Notes: a model not told the origin generated them from the sequence alone. A stretch of 64,000 nucleotides of DNA from JAUIAI01 sp963732405 (GCA_963732405.1 CAVSZG010000001.1:2790001-2854000); one strand, 5' to 3'; shown: positions 17,958 through 26,996, numbered from the stretch's first letter. Translations and numbers: made by a program.

Positions 17958-18608
17958 TCAACGGTCGTCATGACCGGAGCGCCTTGCGGACGGCGTGGCT
18001 GGGTCAGGCCAGGCATCGTCGGGATGATCGGCGCCGGCCCGGGCAGCGTCGCCCATGGTGCGTTGCTGGCTGTGTCCCTGCGCGCTTTGGAACCGGCCCT
18101 CGCGCTCATATTGCGCGGAGTTCGACTTCATGATGCGGGCAAGGGCAAAGCCGATCGCCACCCCTCCGAGCACGAACAATCCCGGATTGTTGCGCGCATA
18201 GTGCGAAATATCCCTGAGCAATTCGTCAGCGCTCTTGTCGCGCAACTCGCGCGAGGTCGATGTGAGCCGGTCACTGATCCGATCCGTGTGGGCAGCCAGG
18301 CCATCGAGATCGTTTTGCCGCAACGAATCCGATACCTTATCGGCGCGATCGCTGAGTCGGTCCACTCTCGAGGCCAGTACGCCCGCCCCGGATTCGAGTC
18401 CGGATCGCCCGATGTCCCGCACCCGGTCGGCCGTATCCGAGGCCAGATGCCTGGCGCTATCCACTCCTTCTTTTGTCCTGGCCTTGATCTGATCCTTCAT
18501 TTCCCCGATTCGATCGCCCAGCTGATCCTCCTGCGTCGACGCCGTTCGGGGCTGGGCCGCTGGCCGGTCGGTTAGTGGTGGAATCGTTCCCTGCGAGTCG
18601 TTTTGCAT
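17958..18608 (-). CDS. Membrane-anchored helical protein of unknown function
   Basis: 216 residues: a long polar helical region (about 25-145) with repeated amphipathic helices such as QIKARTKEGVDSARHLASD and RVDRLSDRADKVSDSLRQ, resembling apolipoprotein- or LEA-like repeats, then a single membrane segment (NPGLFVLGGVAIGFALARIM) and a hydrophilic tail. This architecture is common in proteins encoded just before DUF3618 genes and annotated as nutrient-deprivation induced. ATG 18608 is chosen over an upstream start because the extra residues are unconserved. Confidence 0.75.
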   Translation of the reverse strand: MQNDSQGTIPPLTDRPAAQPRTASTQEDQLGDRIGEMKDQIKARTKEGVDSARHLASDTADRVRDIGRSGLESGAGVLASRVDRLSDRADKVSDSLRQNDLDGLAAHTDRISDRLTSTSRELRDKSADELLRDISHYARNNPGLFVLGGVAIGFALARIMKSNSAQYEREGRFQSAQGHSQQRTMGDAARAGADHPDDAWPDPATPSARRSGHDDR

Positions 18609-18850
18609 GATTGGTCTCCGAAGATTCAAACGGTGGCGCGCGAACCGAGCAACTCAAAGGGATCGGCACCGACTTGGCCGCCATTAAACGACCCTGGGCG
18701 GATTGACCATGGTCGGGCAACTCGTTCTGATCGCAATCACCGTGCCCGCATCTGAGCGTGGCGAGGTCCAGCCGATTCGGCCTGGTTTGTCACCGGGCAT
18801 GTGACTTGCCTGGTCAGCGCCAAGTGACCAATAACTGCTGGAGGAGAATC

Positions 18851-19132
18851 ATGGGAAACACACCAGTCGAACGAGGCGGTCTCATCGGCCCGCAGGCGTC
18901 GTCCGTATCGCATGGGCAGCGGGCCGAGCGCTGCACCACCACTCACAAAGACGCGCTCAGCCCATTGGGGAGCCAGTCGCTGCTATCGAGCGACGTGACG
19001 ATTCGCGATGCGGTGCTAGCGTCGCTGGCACAAAAAGATCTGGCCAATTGGTGTGACGTCATGACCATTCTGGATAATCACGGGCTCGCAGACCGATGGC
19101 GGTGCCTGCGTGAATTCAAGTTCGCTCGCTAG
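18851..19132 (+). CDS. Small hypothetical protein
   Basis: 93 residues, start MGNTPVERGGLIGPQ, with GAGGAG at 18841-18846 placed ideally before the ATG. No signal peptide or membrane segment. The C-terminal half (LLSSDVTIRDAVLASLAQKD, WCDVMTILDNHGL) looks helical. I do not recognise the family. The good ribosome binding site is the main support that it is a real gene. Confidence 0.6.
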   Translation: MGNTPVERGGLIGPQASSVSHGQRAERCTTTHKDALSPLGSQSLLSSDVTIRDAVLASLAQKDLANWCDVMTILDNHGLADRWRCLREFKFAR

Positions 19133-19368
19133 GCGAGGGGTCCGGCCGGGTGGGTGTTGCGCCGGGCACTGACGATGAAGTCGGGTCAGATTCTCCATCT
19201 GCGTCGCCTGACGGGATCGGATCGGCAGAACGGTGAACTCGAGGCTGACTGGGAGCCCGGGACCGACTCAGCCTGATTCGATGCCTGATCAGCAAGGCAC
19301 CTGGCGGGAACGCTTATTGCTGCTGTTCTGGGTATGTCTCCTCCCTTCCCGTTTGACATGCGGGACCC

Positions 19369-19397
19369 AGGCCCCTGTGGATGAGGGGCCTTTTTTT
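19369..19397 (+). terminator. Rho-independent terminator
   Basis: AGGCCCCT (19369-19376) pairs perfectly with AGGGGCCT (19384-19391) over a seven-base loop, and the run of seven T at 19391-19397 follows at once. It ends a plus-strand transcript, yet the nearest plus-strand gene stops 236 bases upstream, leaving room for a small RNA. Confidence 0.85.
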
Positions 19398-20248
19398 GTT
19401 CTCCGATTGGTATCGTGGCTGTCGCGAGTAGGTTTCTGTCGCCCAGAAGTCGCTGGTCGACAGGTACATGCTGAAGACGTCCTGGCGCCACGGGACCACA
19501 CACCTGGTGACGAGCCCGCGGCCGGTCATCCAGTTGATCGCCGCGGTGGGCGTAATTGCGTTCGCCTTGACACGCATAGACAGCGACCCGCCGGCCCCGG
19601 CGCAATGTACCGATCGAGGCTGGGTGAAGTTATGCTGCTGACCCTGCTGATCGCGTTGCAGATGCTGGGTTTGATTCCCCCTGCGGAAGCTGAAATTTGT
19701 GATCGCAGGTCGATGCTTCGCCGTAGCCTGGGATGCGTTGATAGCGGCTCAGGCGTCATCCGGTTCGTCGATAGTCTCGGAAGTGTCGTGCAGTAACTGG
19801 AAGATGTGTTCGAGGTCGACCTCGGCCGCCCTCGATAGCTGGACGACACTGCTCACCGAAGAAACCTCTCGCGCAGGAAAGCAATGGCATTTTGACCGGA
19901 TGCTTCAACGCAATCGGTGAGGATCTCGCTTTGCATGAGCACGGAATCGAGGCCAGTTCTCAAGTTGCCACGCGAATGCTCACTCTCCTATCCCTATGGG
20001 ATCATTGAAACCCAATACTGATGGACACACCACCATTGCGGCTTTGTGACCCTCCGAGTGCGGAACCGCTGGTGCGTCCCACCGCTCGGCACTGCCGAGC
20101 AGGCCCCGGTTGCTCTAGTTCAGATTTGATCTCGGTCCGGCGCATTCCCCGAGTGGCGGGGGTCTCGCATCGATCATCACAGCGATCGTGCGGCTGCAAT
20201 CGGCTATCCGAGTAGATCATTACTTACCCCAGTCTGCCGGTCTGGATA

Positions 20249-20272
20249 ACGGCGCGCTAACCGGCGCGCCGT
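20249..20272. repeat. GC-rich perfect hairpin
   Basis: ACGGCGCGC (20249-20257) pairs with GCGCGCCGT (20264-20272) across the loop TAACCG. No T-run follows. It could be a terminator remnant or an RNA structure in the leader of the gene at 20495. Confidence 0.4.
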
Positions 20273-20494
20273 CAAGAGCGGCTCGTGGTCTGAATACATC
20301 TCAGCCGCTCGCCAATCGATCCCTCGAGCGTCGGCCTGGGGAAAGCACCCTCATGGCCAATGCGAAATGTGCACAATTACCGGCCAGGACCGGGTCATTG
20401 CGTAATAGCACCTTTTTACCATCAAAAGTTGCTGCTACATTAATCCGTCCAACCAATGAGGCCAGATCGGCCCGCGAAAGGGGTAGCGCGAGTG

Positions 20495-21115
20495 ATGCTG
20501 AATCCATTGTGCCCGCCGACGGTCCGTGCTGTCATGGTAACGGCCGTACTGACCGCCCTCGCTGCGTGTGCGCAGCTACCGTCCGACGCATCGGGCTCTA
20601 CGAACTCGGTGCGCGAATCCGGTGCCAAGGTTCCCGAAAGCGTGCGACAGGAACTGGCCGCCGATCTGGTGGTGTTGCAGGATCAGATTCGCATCAAGCG
20701 CATCAGCAGCCCCCTGCCGGGGCCGCTGTCGCAGTATCGCGAATTCGCCACCTCCACACGGGGCGGCGCGATCACCTCGTCGCCAAGTGATCGCTCCCAG
20801 ATTGTAACCACCGTTTACCCAGGCGCGATCATGGGCTTGTCTGGCAAGAAAGTTGGGGAGTATGTCGAGGTCGGCTATGAATACTATGGCCGCTTGCTCA
20901 CCGGGTGGGTGGAACCGGATCGCGTCGGCCTCGCCTCCGGATTCGATCAGACCGCGCTGACCTCTGAGGAAAAGCAAGCCCTCTACACGCGCATTCTCGA
21001 CAACGTGAATGCCTTGCGGGCCAAGTGGAGCAATAACCCTTATCTGTCAATCGACGGATTCGCCATCAACGTCGACCAGACGCCCTCGGTGAATATCGTC
21101 ATCAACTACAAGTAA
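20495..21115 (+). CDS. Lipoprotein with SH3-like domain
   Basis: 206 residues: N-terminal signal peptide with lipobox-like LAAC followed by AQLPSDASG, then a helical stretch (ESVRQELAADLVVLQDQI) and a segment VTTVYPGAIMGLSGKKVGEY ending in GRLLTGWVEPDRVGL, which has the pattern of a bacterial SH3 domain (the GWV motif near its end). The C-terminal part is unassigned. The likely start is ATG 20495; ATG 20456 and ATG 20534 are possible. Probably an envelope protein; no function can be given. Confidence 0.7.
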   Translation: MLNPLCPPTVRAVMVTAVLTALAACAQLPSDASGSTNSVRESGAKVPESVRQELAADLVVLQDQIRIKRISSPLPGPLSQYREFATSTRGGAITSSPSDRSQIVTTVYPGAIMGLSGKKVGEYVEVGYEYYGRLLTGWVEPDRVGLASGFDQTALTSEEKQALYTRILDNVNALRAKWSNNPYLSIDGFAINVDQTPSVNIVINYK

Positions 21116-21128
21116 CCGGGCCCGGCCA

Positions 21129-21677
21129 GTGACGCAGGCTACGAACTTGGCCCTCACCAAGTCCAGCGCCGATCGTCCCCAGGCGCCTGCCGCAGCCATT
21201 GAGGTCTGGGAGCACGTGGAGTCCGTCACGGCAACCTACCGCGTCACCATCATCGCACACCACGGCGCGCGCTTGCTCGATACATTCGATCCGCCCGACA
21301 GGCGCTACACGATAGGGCATGCGCTCTCGCGATCTATTCGTCAGAAGATCAGCATAGTCTGTGCCGACCTTCATGCGCCAGAGAGTTTGCTGTTCGATCA
21401 GCCGTTTACGGATCTGGACTTGAGCGACGATCGCGCCAACCAGAAGTCAACAGACGATGGGGTGCGCAATGGTGTGGCGGTCATCGAGCTTTCGTATCTG
21501 CTGGGCATGGTGCAAGACCTCTGGACCCTCGTGCTGACCTTCCAACATGGAAAATCGCAGATTTTCGCCAAACTGGTTGCCGTTCAGGGCGGCGGAGAAG
21601 ACTCGGGCCGCAGCGACGGAATCGTCGAGCACGCCTGCTTCGAGATTGCCGGTCAGCAAGCGCAACAGTGGCTCTAG
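21129..21677 (+). CDS. Doubtful hypothetical protein
   Basis: A 182-residue frame starting with GTG 13 bases after the preceding stop. Codon third positions are GC-rich as in real genes here, but there is no ribosome binding site, no signal peptide and no resemblance I recognise, and minus-strand frames over the same bases are also partly open. It may be a chance frame or a decayed gene. Confidence 0.25.
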   Translation: MTQATNLALTKSSADRPQAPAAAIEVWEHVESVTATYRVTIIAHHGARLLDTFDPPDRRYTIGHALSRSIRQKISIVCADLHAPESLLFDQPFTDLDLSDDRANQKSTDDGVRNGVAVIELSYLLGMVQDLWTLVLTFQHGKSQIFAKLVAVQGGGEDSGRSDGIVEHACFEIAGQQAQQWL

Positions 21678-22107
21678 TATCGTGAATGCCGCTCTGGCCG
21701 GGTTTCTCTGGCTCCGCCTTCATCAGGGCATCCGATCATGCATCGTCGAACGGAGGACTGTTCTCGGATTTGAATTCATGGCGATGGCCATCCTGCTATT
21801 CGAATGGAAGGGCTTCATTGGCTCGCGTTGGCCTGATCAACCTCCGCAGGTAGCCGAAATCATCGTAACGAACGGATTGCGAGTTTGCTGGCCGAGCCCC
21901 GGTCGACCCAGGGAGCAAGTCGTTGATTCCAATAGCAGTCTGAACCGCCGCAGTCTTGGTCGATGTGTTGGCGTATGCAATCCGCGCCGGTAACGTTCAA
22001 GTGCTCGCGTAGGTAAGTTGGATAGTATTAATGGTGATCGGACTGCTGTGAATGCCGATGCTGGCACTTGGACTCCGGCGGTACGACGTCAGTGCGCCAG
22101 GGATTAA
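21678..22107. other. Intergenic region at the edge of the surface-sugar island
   Basis: No gene supported. Base composition becomes visibly more AT-rich from about 22000 on, marking the left border of the gtrA-wecE block; the promoter of that block should lie here. Confidence 0.4.
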
Positions 22108-22539
22108 ATGATGTTCAATTTGCAGATGTCAGGGCAGTTGCTCAGATACGGAATGACGGGTCTACTGACCAACGCTGTCGCGTATTCGTTGTATCTCGTA
22201 CTGGCGCTGAATGGCCTCGGTATATTGACGGCAATGACGCTCGCCTTCATTACGGGCACGTGCATTTCATTTTCACTGAATCGAAGCTGGACGTTTCGTC
22301 GCAGTGACGATAAAGGATTAAAAATGAAGGCCAGATTCTTAGTCTGCATTTTGACGGCCTACCTTGTAAATGCATCTCTGCTCTGGTACTTGGTAGACCT
22401 GAAGAAACTGCCGCATGAACTCGTACAAGCATGCCTGATTGCAGTCATTGCGATTGGGTTGTTCCTGGCACAGCGATACTGGGTTTTTCCGCGCGTTTCC
22501 GAAACCCGGGAATCGATTCACTGTTCGAAGCTCCCATGA
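22108..22539 (+). CDS. GtrA-family lipid-linked sugar flippase
   Basis: 143-residue membrane protein with four hydrophobic segments: LLRYGMTGLLTNAVAYSLYL, then MTLAFITGTCISFSLNRSWT carrying the conserved FxxNRxWTF signature, FLVCILTAYLVNASLLWYL, and LIAVIAIGLFLAQRYWVFP. GtrA proteins help flip undecaprenyl- or polyprenyl-linked monosaccharides across the inner membrane, working with a GtrB glycosyltransferase, which is present here at 25253. Its stop overlaps the start of the next gene (ATGA), so translation is coupled. GC is lower than in the flanking regions. Confidence 0.88.
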   Translation: MMFNLQMSGQLLRYGMTGLLTNAVAYSLYLVLALNGLGILTAMTLAFITGTCISFSLNRSWTFRRSDDKGLKMKARFLVCILTAYLVNASLLWYLVDLKKLPHELVQACLIAVIAIGLFLAQRYWVFPRVSETRESIHCSKLP

Positions 22540-23312
22540 TAAAGCCCCAACCACATAATGCTGCACGGCCGTTAAGAGGACTGTCTATCCTGGATTTCGA
22601 CATTCTCGCCTGCGTCATTGTATTCATAGTGTTGGTTGGATGGCTGCCTGTCCTGGACCCAGATTTTTTCTGGCATTTGAAGACCGGTGAGGTGGTTGTC
22701 GCCGAACGTGCTCTGCTGACTCGCGAGACGTTTTCGCACACTGCCTTTGACCAGCCGATTACGGTGACCGGTTGGTTTTTCGATGTACTGCTTTATTCGG
22801 TCTGGGAACTCGCAGGAGAGGTTGGTGTGAAGGTCCTGATGGCGATCTTCCTGACCGCCACCTGGTTTGTGATGTACAAGACTGCCCGCCTTTACATCGC
22901 CCGCATCGAGTCGTCAGTGCTGCTCACGCTGATGGGATTTGGGCTGTTTTCCGGCGCGTTTGCTCCAAGGCCGAATCTGTTCACTCATTTGGGTTTCGCG
23001 ATCGTACTTTACTTGCTACTTCGGACAATCCATAGCGGCAATTCTCGTACCCTGCTTTGGTTGATTCCGCTATTTGCCGTTTGGCCCAATTTTCACTACG
23101 GATTTGCGGCGGCATTCCTGCTTATTGGCCTGTTTCTCGCCTCGGCAATTCTCGATCGAATTGACCCACTGATCCGATGCAACGATACGGCGAGCTTGCT
23201 GAGTCCAGTGGCACTGGGCGGCATCGCTGCTGCATTAGTTGCGACCCTAGCGAACCCTTACGGCTGGGATATCTATCCCGAATTGCTTCAGATGACTAGT
23301 GGTCTGAGCGTA
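22536..23312 (+). pseudogene. Polytopic membrane protein, 5' part, split by an IS
   Basis: First 259 codons of a gene interrupted at 23312. They encode a hydrophobic protein with many membrane segments (ILACVIVFIVLVGWLPVL, KVLMAIFLTATWFVM, LLIGLFLASAIL) and an early DPDFFWHLKTGE motif, reminiscent of GT-C-type polyprenyl-phosphate-sugar glycosyltransferases, where acidic residues in the first loop are catalytic. The start overlaps the gtrA stop by four bases. After the break, reading continues into the IS and ends in foreign sequence at 23402. The rest of the gene lies at 24438-25256; together they would give 531 residues. Confidence 0.85.
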
Positions 23313-24438
23313 AAGTACTGTAATACATCTGGCTCACCGCCGCATTTGCTCGCATACTGCTGCGATGACTACAGCAGACACTTTTCGTCTCAAGCGCGGT
23401 GATCGGGCCAGGCTTGAGAAGTGGTTGAAGATGCCCACTCTGGCGCAAGGCGAAGCGACCCGCGCGCGGATCGTTCTGGCGTTGGACGAGGGCACGGGTG
23501 CGGCGCAGATCGCGGCGGCCCAACGGGTGGCACCCAAGACGGTGTATCGGTGGATGCATCGATATGAGGAAATGGGCATCGATGGGTTGCGGGACCTGCC
23601 CCGCTCGGGACGCCCGAGCGTGATCGATGACAAGATCGTGCGACGCGTACTCAAACTGACCACCGAGAAGGTTCCGCAGGAAGCTACTCACTGGAGCATT
23701 CGCCTGATGGCCCAGTATGCAGGGGTGAGTACCTGGCAGGTTCGTCAGATCTGGAAGGCAGCCGATCTGAAGCCGCACCGCATCAAGACCTTCAAGATCA
23801 GCAACGATCCGCACTTCGCCGACAAGGTGATCGATATCGTTGGGTTGTACATGGACCCGCCCACCAATGCGCTGGTTCTGTGCGTGGACGAGAAGAGCCA
23901 GATCCAGGCGCTGGATCGAACGCAACCGGGGTTGCCGCTGAGTCCTGGGCGAGTGGCCAGCCGCACGCATGACTACAAGCGCCACGGCACGGCCTGCCTG
24001 TTCGCTGCCTTCAATGTGCTCAACGGCCAGGTGATCGGGAAGATGGGCCAGTCGTGCAAGTCTGAAGAGTTCCTGGGTTTCATGAAGATGGTGGAAAAGA
24101 AGACCCCGAAGGACAAGGATCTACACATCGTCCTGGACAACCTCAGTGCGCACAAGACCCAAGAGGTCAGCAACTGGCTCAAACGGCATCCGCGCGTTCA
24201 GTTTCACTTCACCCCGACCAGCTCGTCCTGGCTCAACGCCGTCGAAGGGTGGTTCTCCCAACTCGAACGCCGTTCGCTGTACCGCGGTGTATTCACCAGC
24301 GTACGCGACCTGATCCAAGAGGTCGAACGATTCATCGACGTTCACAACGACCATCTTGCCAAGCCGTTCGTCTGGACCGCTGACTCCGAAAAGATTCTGG
24401 CTGCCGTTGCCCGGGCTCGTCATGCGTTACAGGACTAA
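23311..24438 (+). mobile_element. IS630-family insertion sequence
   Basis: About 1.12 kb inserted into the membrane protein gene. TAA occurs directly at both borders (23311-23313 and 24436-24438), which includes the TA duplication expected of IS630 elements. Near the ends AGTACTGTAATACAT and the inverse of the right end, AGTCCTGTAACGCAT, form an imperfect inverted repeat. Removing one TAA and the element joins AGC GTA to ACC GCG in frame. It carries one full-length transposase gene and looks recent and intact. Confidence 0.88.
23365..24438 (+). CDS. IS630-family transposase
   Basis: 357-residue DDE transposase. The N-terminal helix-turn-helix (EATRARIVLALDEGTGAAQI, KTVYRWMHRYEEMGIDGL) binds the ends; the catalytic triad is Asp175 in LCVDEKSQI, Asp258 in HIVLDNLSAHK and Glu294 in SWLNAVEGWF, a DD35E spacing typical of the family. 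The reading frame is complete and unbroken. Its TAA stop at 24436-24438 is not inside the element but is made by the duplicated target bases. Confidence 0.93.
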   Translation: MTTADTFRLKRGDRARLEKWLKMPTLAQGEATRARIVLALDEGTGAAQIAAAQRVAPKTVYRWMHRYEEMGIDGLRDLPRSGRPSVIDDKIVRRVLKLTTEKVPQEATHWSIRLMAQYAGVSTWQVRQIWKAADLKPHRIKTFKISNDPHFADKVIDIVGLYMDPPTNALVLCVDEKSQIQALDRTQPGLPLSPGRVASRTHDYKRHGTACLFAAFNVLNGQVIGKMGQSCKSEEFLGFMKMVEKKTPKDKDLHIVLDNLSAHKTQEVSNWLKRHPRVQFHFTPTSSSWLNAVEGWFSQLERRSLYRGVFTSVRDLIQEVERFIDVHNDHLAKPFVWTADSEKILAAVARARHALQD

Positions 24439-25256
24439 CCGCGCAGCCCACTAGGCGAGCGGTCGACTCCCCCGTGGCGGAATGGAAGTCTCCCAATTTT
24501 CACTCCTCAGTCGGCAAGCTGATATTGCTCTCCATCGTGTCGTACCTGACCATTCTGTACTTGATCCGTGCGCGGATATCATGGCTAATACTGGTCGTTC
24601 CTGCGGCGTTGCTTTGGGCACAGTTGACTTCTATTAGGAACATCTCGTTCTGGGCGATCACGCTAACTGCTTTCTTGGCGCTTGGCGTTAGTCACGGTCA
24701 ACTTCCCGAACTTGTCTCAAGATTCAAGCGCTCTTCACGCTCAGGTCAGCGTGACATCGGTCGAGGAGCAGCGAAAGCAGTCAATGTGACGTTGGTGCTA
24801 CTGACCATGACCGGTTTTTTTCTTGCGCAGGAAAAGATTCGTTCGCATTGGGGGCGGTTCTACGACCCGATGATTCCGAGAGCAAGTACCGAGTACATGG
24901 TCGCGAATCTGCCTGGCGGCAAGGTTTTCAACATGTACGGAAGTGGTGGATACATGTTGTGGCGGGCTCCCGTCGGGTTTCCGATCTTTGTCGACGGCCG
25001 CTACGCACCATATGGCGAAAAAATCATTGAAGACTACCTGAATATCGTACAAGGCGGTCGGATTGCGCTACGAACTCTCGCCGACTACGACGTAGAGATC
25101 GTCTCGACCGCCACCGGGGGGGCGCTTGCCGAAACCTTAGCCACGATAGGCGGCTATCGACGAGTCTATGGAGATTCGCATTTTGAGCTGTTTGTTATCG
25201 ACAACGAAAAGTACGCGGGCGTACGGACCGCTGTCACGGAATCAACGAAACCGTGA
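24438..25256 (+). pseudogene. Polytopic membrane protein, 3' part, split by an IS
   Basis: The remaining 272 codons of the gene begun at 22536. They add hydrophobic segments (LILLSIVSYLTILYLI, ITLTAFLALGVSH, VTLVLLTMTGFFLAQ) and a soluble C-terminal domain with YMVANLPGGKVFNMYGSGGY and PIFVDGRYAPYGEKI, as in many bacterial polytopic glycosyltransferases. Without the upstream part it has at best an internal GTG at 24474 and is probably not made. The stop overlaps the GTG of the next gene (GTGA), so the original operon was translationally coupled. Confidence 0.85.
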
Positions 25257-26251
25257 AGCATCCAGAGAAAATAGCTTCGCATGAGGCAACTGGCGCTGGA
25301 TTGTCGCGTCTAGATGTATCGGTCGTAGTGCCGGTCTACAACGCACAGGCAACACTGGAAAGGCTCACTGACAGAATAATGGCGACCCTCGAGGGTACGG
25401 GTCGGTCTTTCGAGATCATCTTCGTCAATGACGGAAGCCGAGACAACTCTTGGACAGCGCTGAACAATCTTCGAGATCGTTTCCCCGACTCTTTGACTGT
25501 CATCGACCTGATGAAGAACTTCGGTCAACATAACGCGATCATGTGCGGCTTGCGGGAAAGCCAAGGAAGTATCGTCATAACGCTCGATGACGATCTGCAA
25601 AATCCACCCGAAGAAATTCCGAAGCTACTCCACAAACTCGAGGAAGAAGAGCTGGATTTAGTCTATGGTGTGTACAAGGCTAAGCAGCACGCATTCTTGC
25701 GAAACCTCGGGTCGGAGTTGACTCAGAAATTCTATCGAACCGTGTTCGGATTGACCAATGGTGTCTCCGCTTTTCGGGCAATCCGGCGCGATCTGGTCAA
25801 TTGCATCAGTGGCTACGATCTGAACTTCGTATATCTCGATGGTCTATTCGCCTGGAATACAGATCGAATCGATCAAACGGAGGTCATGCACGACATTCGA
25901 CCGGAAGGCCGTTCAGGCTACTCACTTCGGCGACTCGTAACCCTCGCAATCAATTTGTTCGCGAACTTTTCGATTGTGCCGCTGCAACTGGTTTCTCTCT
26001 TCGGATTTCTGGCCGCGGCCCTAGGTTTCACCGCTGGGTTCTACTATGCGTACATGCGGCTTTTGAACGATATCTCCGTCCCCGGTTTCGCGTCACTAAT
26101 GATCGCGATCCTCGCAGTTGGCGGAATCCAGATGCTCTCGATCGGCATCATCGGCGAGTACCTTGGGCGCCTGCATATCAATGCAAATCGCAAACCTCAG
26201 TATGTACATCGGCGGCGGCGGCCGCGACGAGCGCCACATGACATTGGCTGA
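25253..26251 (+). CDS. GtrB-like family 2 glycosyltransferase
   Basis: 332 residues. The N-terminal GT-A domain starts VSVVVPVYNAQATLERL, has IIFVNDGSRDNS and the DXD-type metal site in VITLDDDLQNPPEEI; two C-terminal membrane segments (LVSLFGFLAAALGFTAGFYY, IAILAVGGIQMLSIGIIGEY) precede a very basic tail. This is the layout of GtrB/ArnC/DPM1-like enzymes that move a sugar from a nucleotide to polyprenyl phosphate. The GTG start overlaps the preceding stop. It is expected to work with GtrA; the sugar is probably the one made by WecE and WecD. Confidence 0.92.
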   Translation: MKHPEKIASHEATGAGLSRLDVSVVVPVYNAQATLERLTDRIMATLEGTGRSFEIIFVNDGSRDNSWTALNNLRDRFPDSLTVIDLMKNFGQHNAIMCGLRESQGSIVITLDDDLQNPPEEIPKLLHKLEEEELDLVYGVYKAKQHAFLRNLGSELTQKFYRTVFGLTNGVSAFRAIRRDLVNCISGYDLNFVYLDGLFAWNTDRIDQTEVMHDIRPEGRSGYSLRRLVTLAINLFANFSIVPLQLVSLFGFLAAALGFTAGFYYAYMRLLNDISVPGFASLMIAILAVGGIQMLSIGIIGEYLGRLHINANRKPQYVHRRRRPRRAPHDIG

Positions 26252-26996
26252 GAATGCGAATCGAGGGTTTCGCCGTCTGGAGTGGGACACCAATTGTTTT
26301 GGCTTCGAGGTGGCGATTTCCGACTGGCGAAGGATTGGCGAGCCGGCACGCATTGAATCTCTTGGCGAATTACGACGTACCGGTGTCGTTCTGGCGTATG
26401 TCATCGTCGATCCCGGCGATCAAGCTGGAGTCGCTCTCGCCTCTTGCCACGGACTTAGGCTCGTCGATCACAAGCTCATTTACAGGTGCGACCTGAGTGC
26501 GAATCGCACTTATTCCGAAATTGACGCTTCGAATGGGGCCGTAAGGCCCTTCGAAGGAATGGTGCCAACGGCAGACATGATTGACCTTGCTATCGAGGCA
26601 GGCAAGTTTTCACGATTCAAGCTTGATCCCCTTATACCTTCCGATTGTTTTCGTCGTCTCTACCGCACCTGGATTGAACGGTCAGTTTCCCGGGAAATCG
26701 CCGATCAGGTTTTCGTGTCTGTCGATTCAGCTGGTGCTATTCGAGGCATGGCTACCGTTGCTCTTTCGCCGGGAATGGGCACGATTGGGCTGATCGCCAT
26801 TGCGCCCGCTGCGCAGGGCCAAGGGCTTGGACGCGAACTCATTGCCGCAGTACATGCTTATTGCAAGTACCACAATCGTCATGCAATAACCGCGGCGACC
26901 CAGCAGGCCAATCTGCCTGCCTGCCAGTTCTACAAACAGGCGGGTTATATCCCAGTTGAACGATCACTGACTTACCACTGGTGGCAGGGAGGCTAG
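26238..26996 (+). CDS. wecD: WecD-like TDP-aminosugar N-acetyltransferase
   Basis: 252 residues of the GNAT fold. The opening motif RRLEWDTNCFGFEVA is diagnostic for dTDP-4-amino-4,6-dideoxygalactose (fucosamine) acyltransferases of the WecD/RffC type. The acetyl-CoA loop reads IAPAAQGQGLGRELI and the last strands NLPACQFYKQAGYIPV. It would acetylate the product of WecE, encoded convergently next door. ATG 26238 lies within the end of the preceding gene (14-base overlap) and gives the usual short arm before the LEWD motif; ATG 26199 is an alternative. Its stop overlaps that of wecE by four bases on the opposite strand. Confidence 0.85.
   Translation: MTLAENANRGFRRLEWDTNCFGFEVAISDWRRIGEPARIESLGELRRTGVVLAYVIVDPGDQAGVALASCHGLRLVDHKLIYRCDLSANRTYSEIDASNGAVRPFEGMVPTADMIDLAIEAGKFSRFKLDPLIPSDCFRRLYRTWIERSVSREIADQVFVSVDSAGAIRGMATVALSPGMGTIGLIAIAPAAQGQGLGRELIAAVHAYCKYHNRHAITAATQQANLPACQFYKQAGYIPVERSLTYHWWQGG

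Larger units (their letters stand above)
19133..20494. other. 1.36-kb stretch without a convincing gene
   Basis: Between the small hypothetical gene and the SH3-like lipoprotein gene. The longest plus-strand frame (19233-19796) starts at a non-ATG codon and runs straight through a strong terminator, so it is not credible; minus-strand frames resemble nothing known. The stretch holds a rho-independent terminator (19369-19397), possibly ending a small RNA, and a GC-rich hairpin (20249-20272). Confidence 0.45.

Noticed and set aside
19233..19796. Long plus-strand reading frame
   Set aside because: Starts with a non-ATG codon, no ribosome binding site, and runs through a perfect rho-independent terminator.
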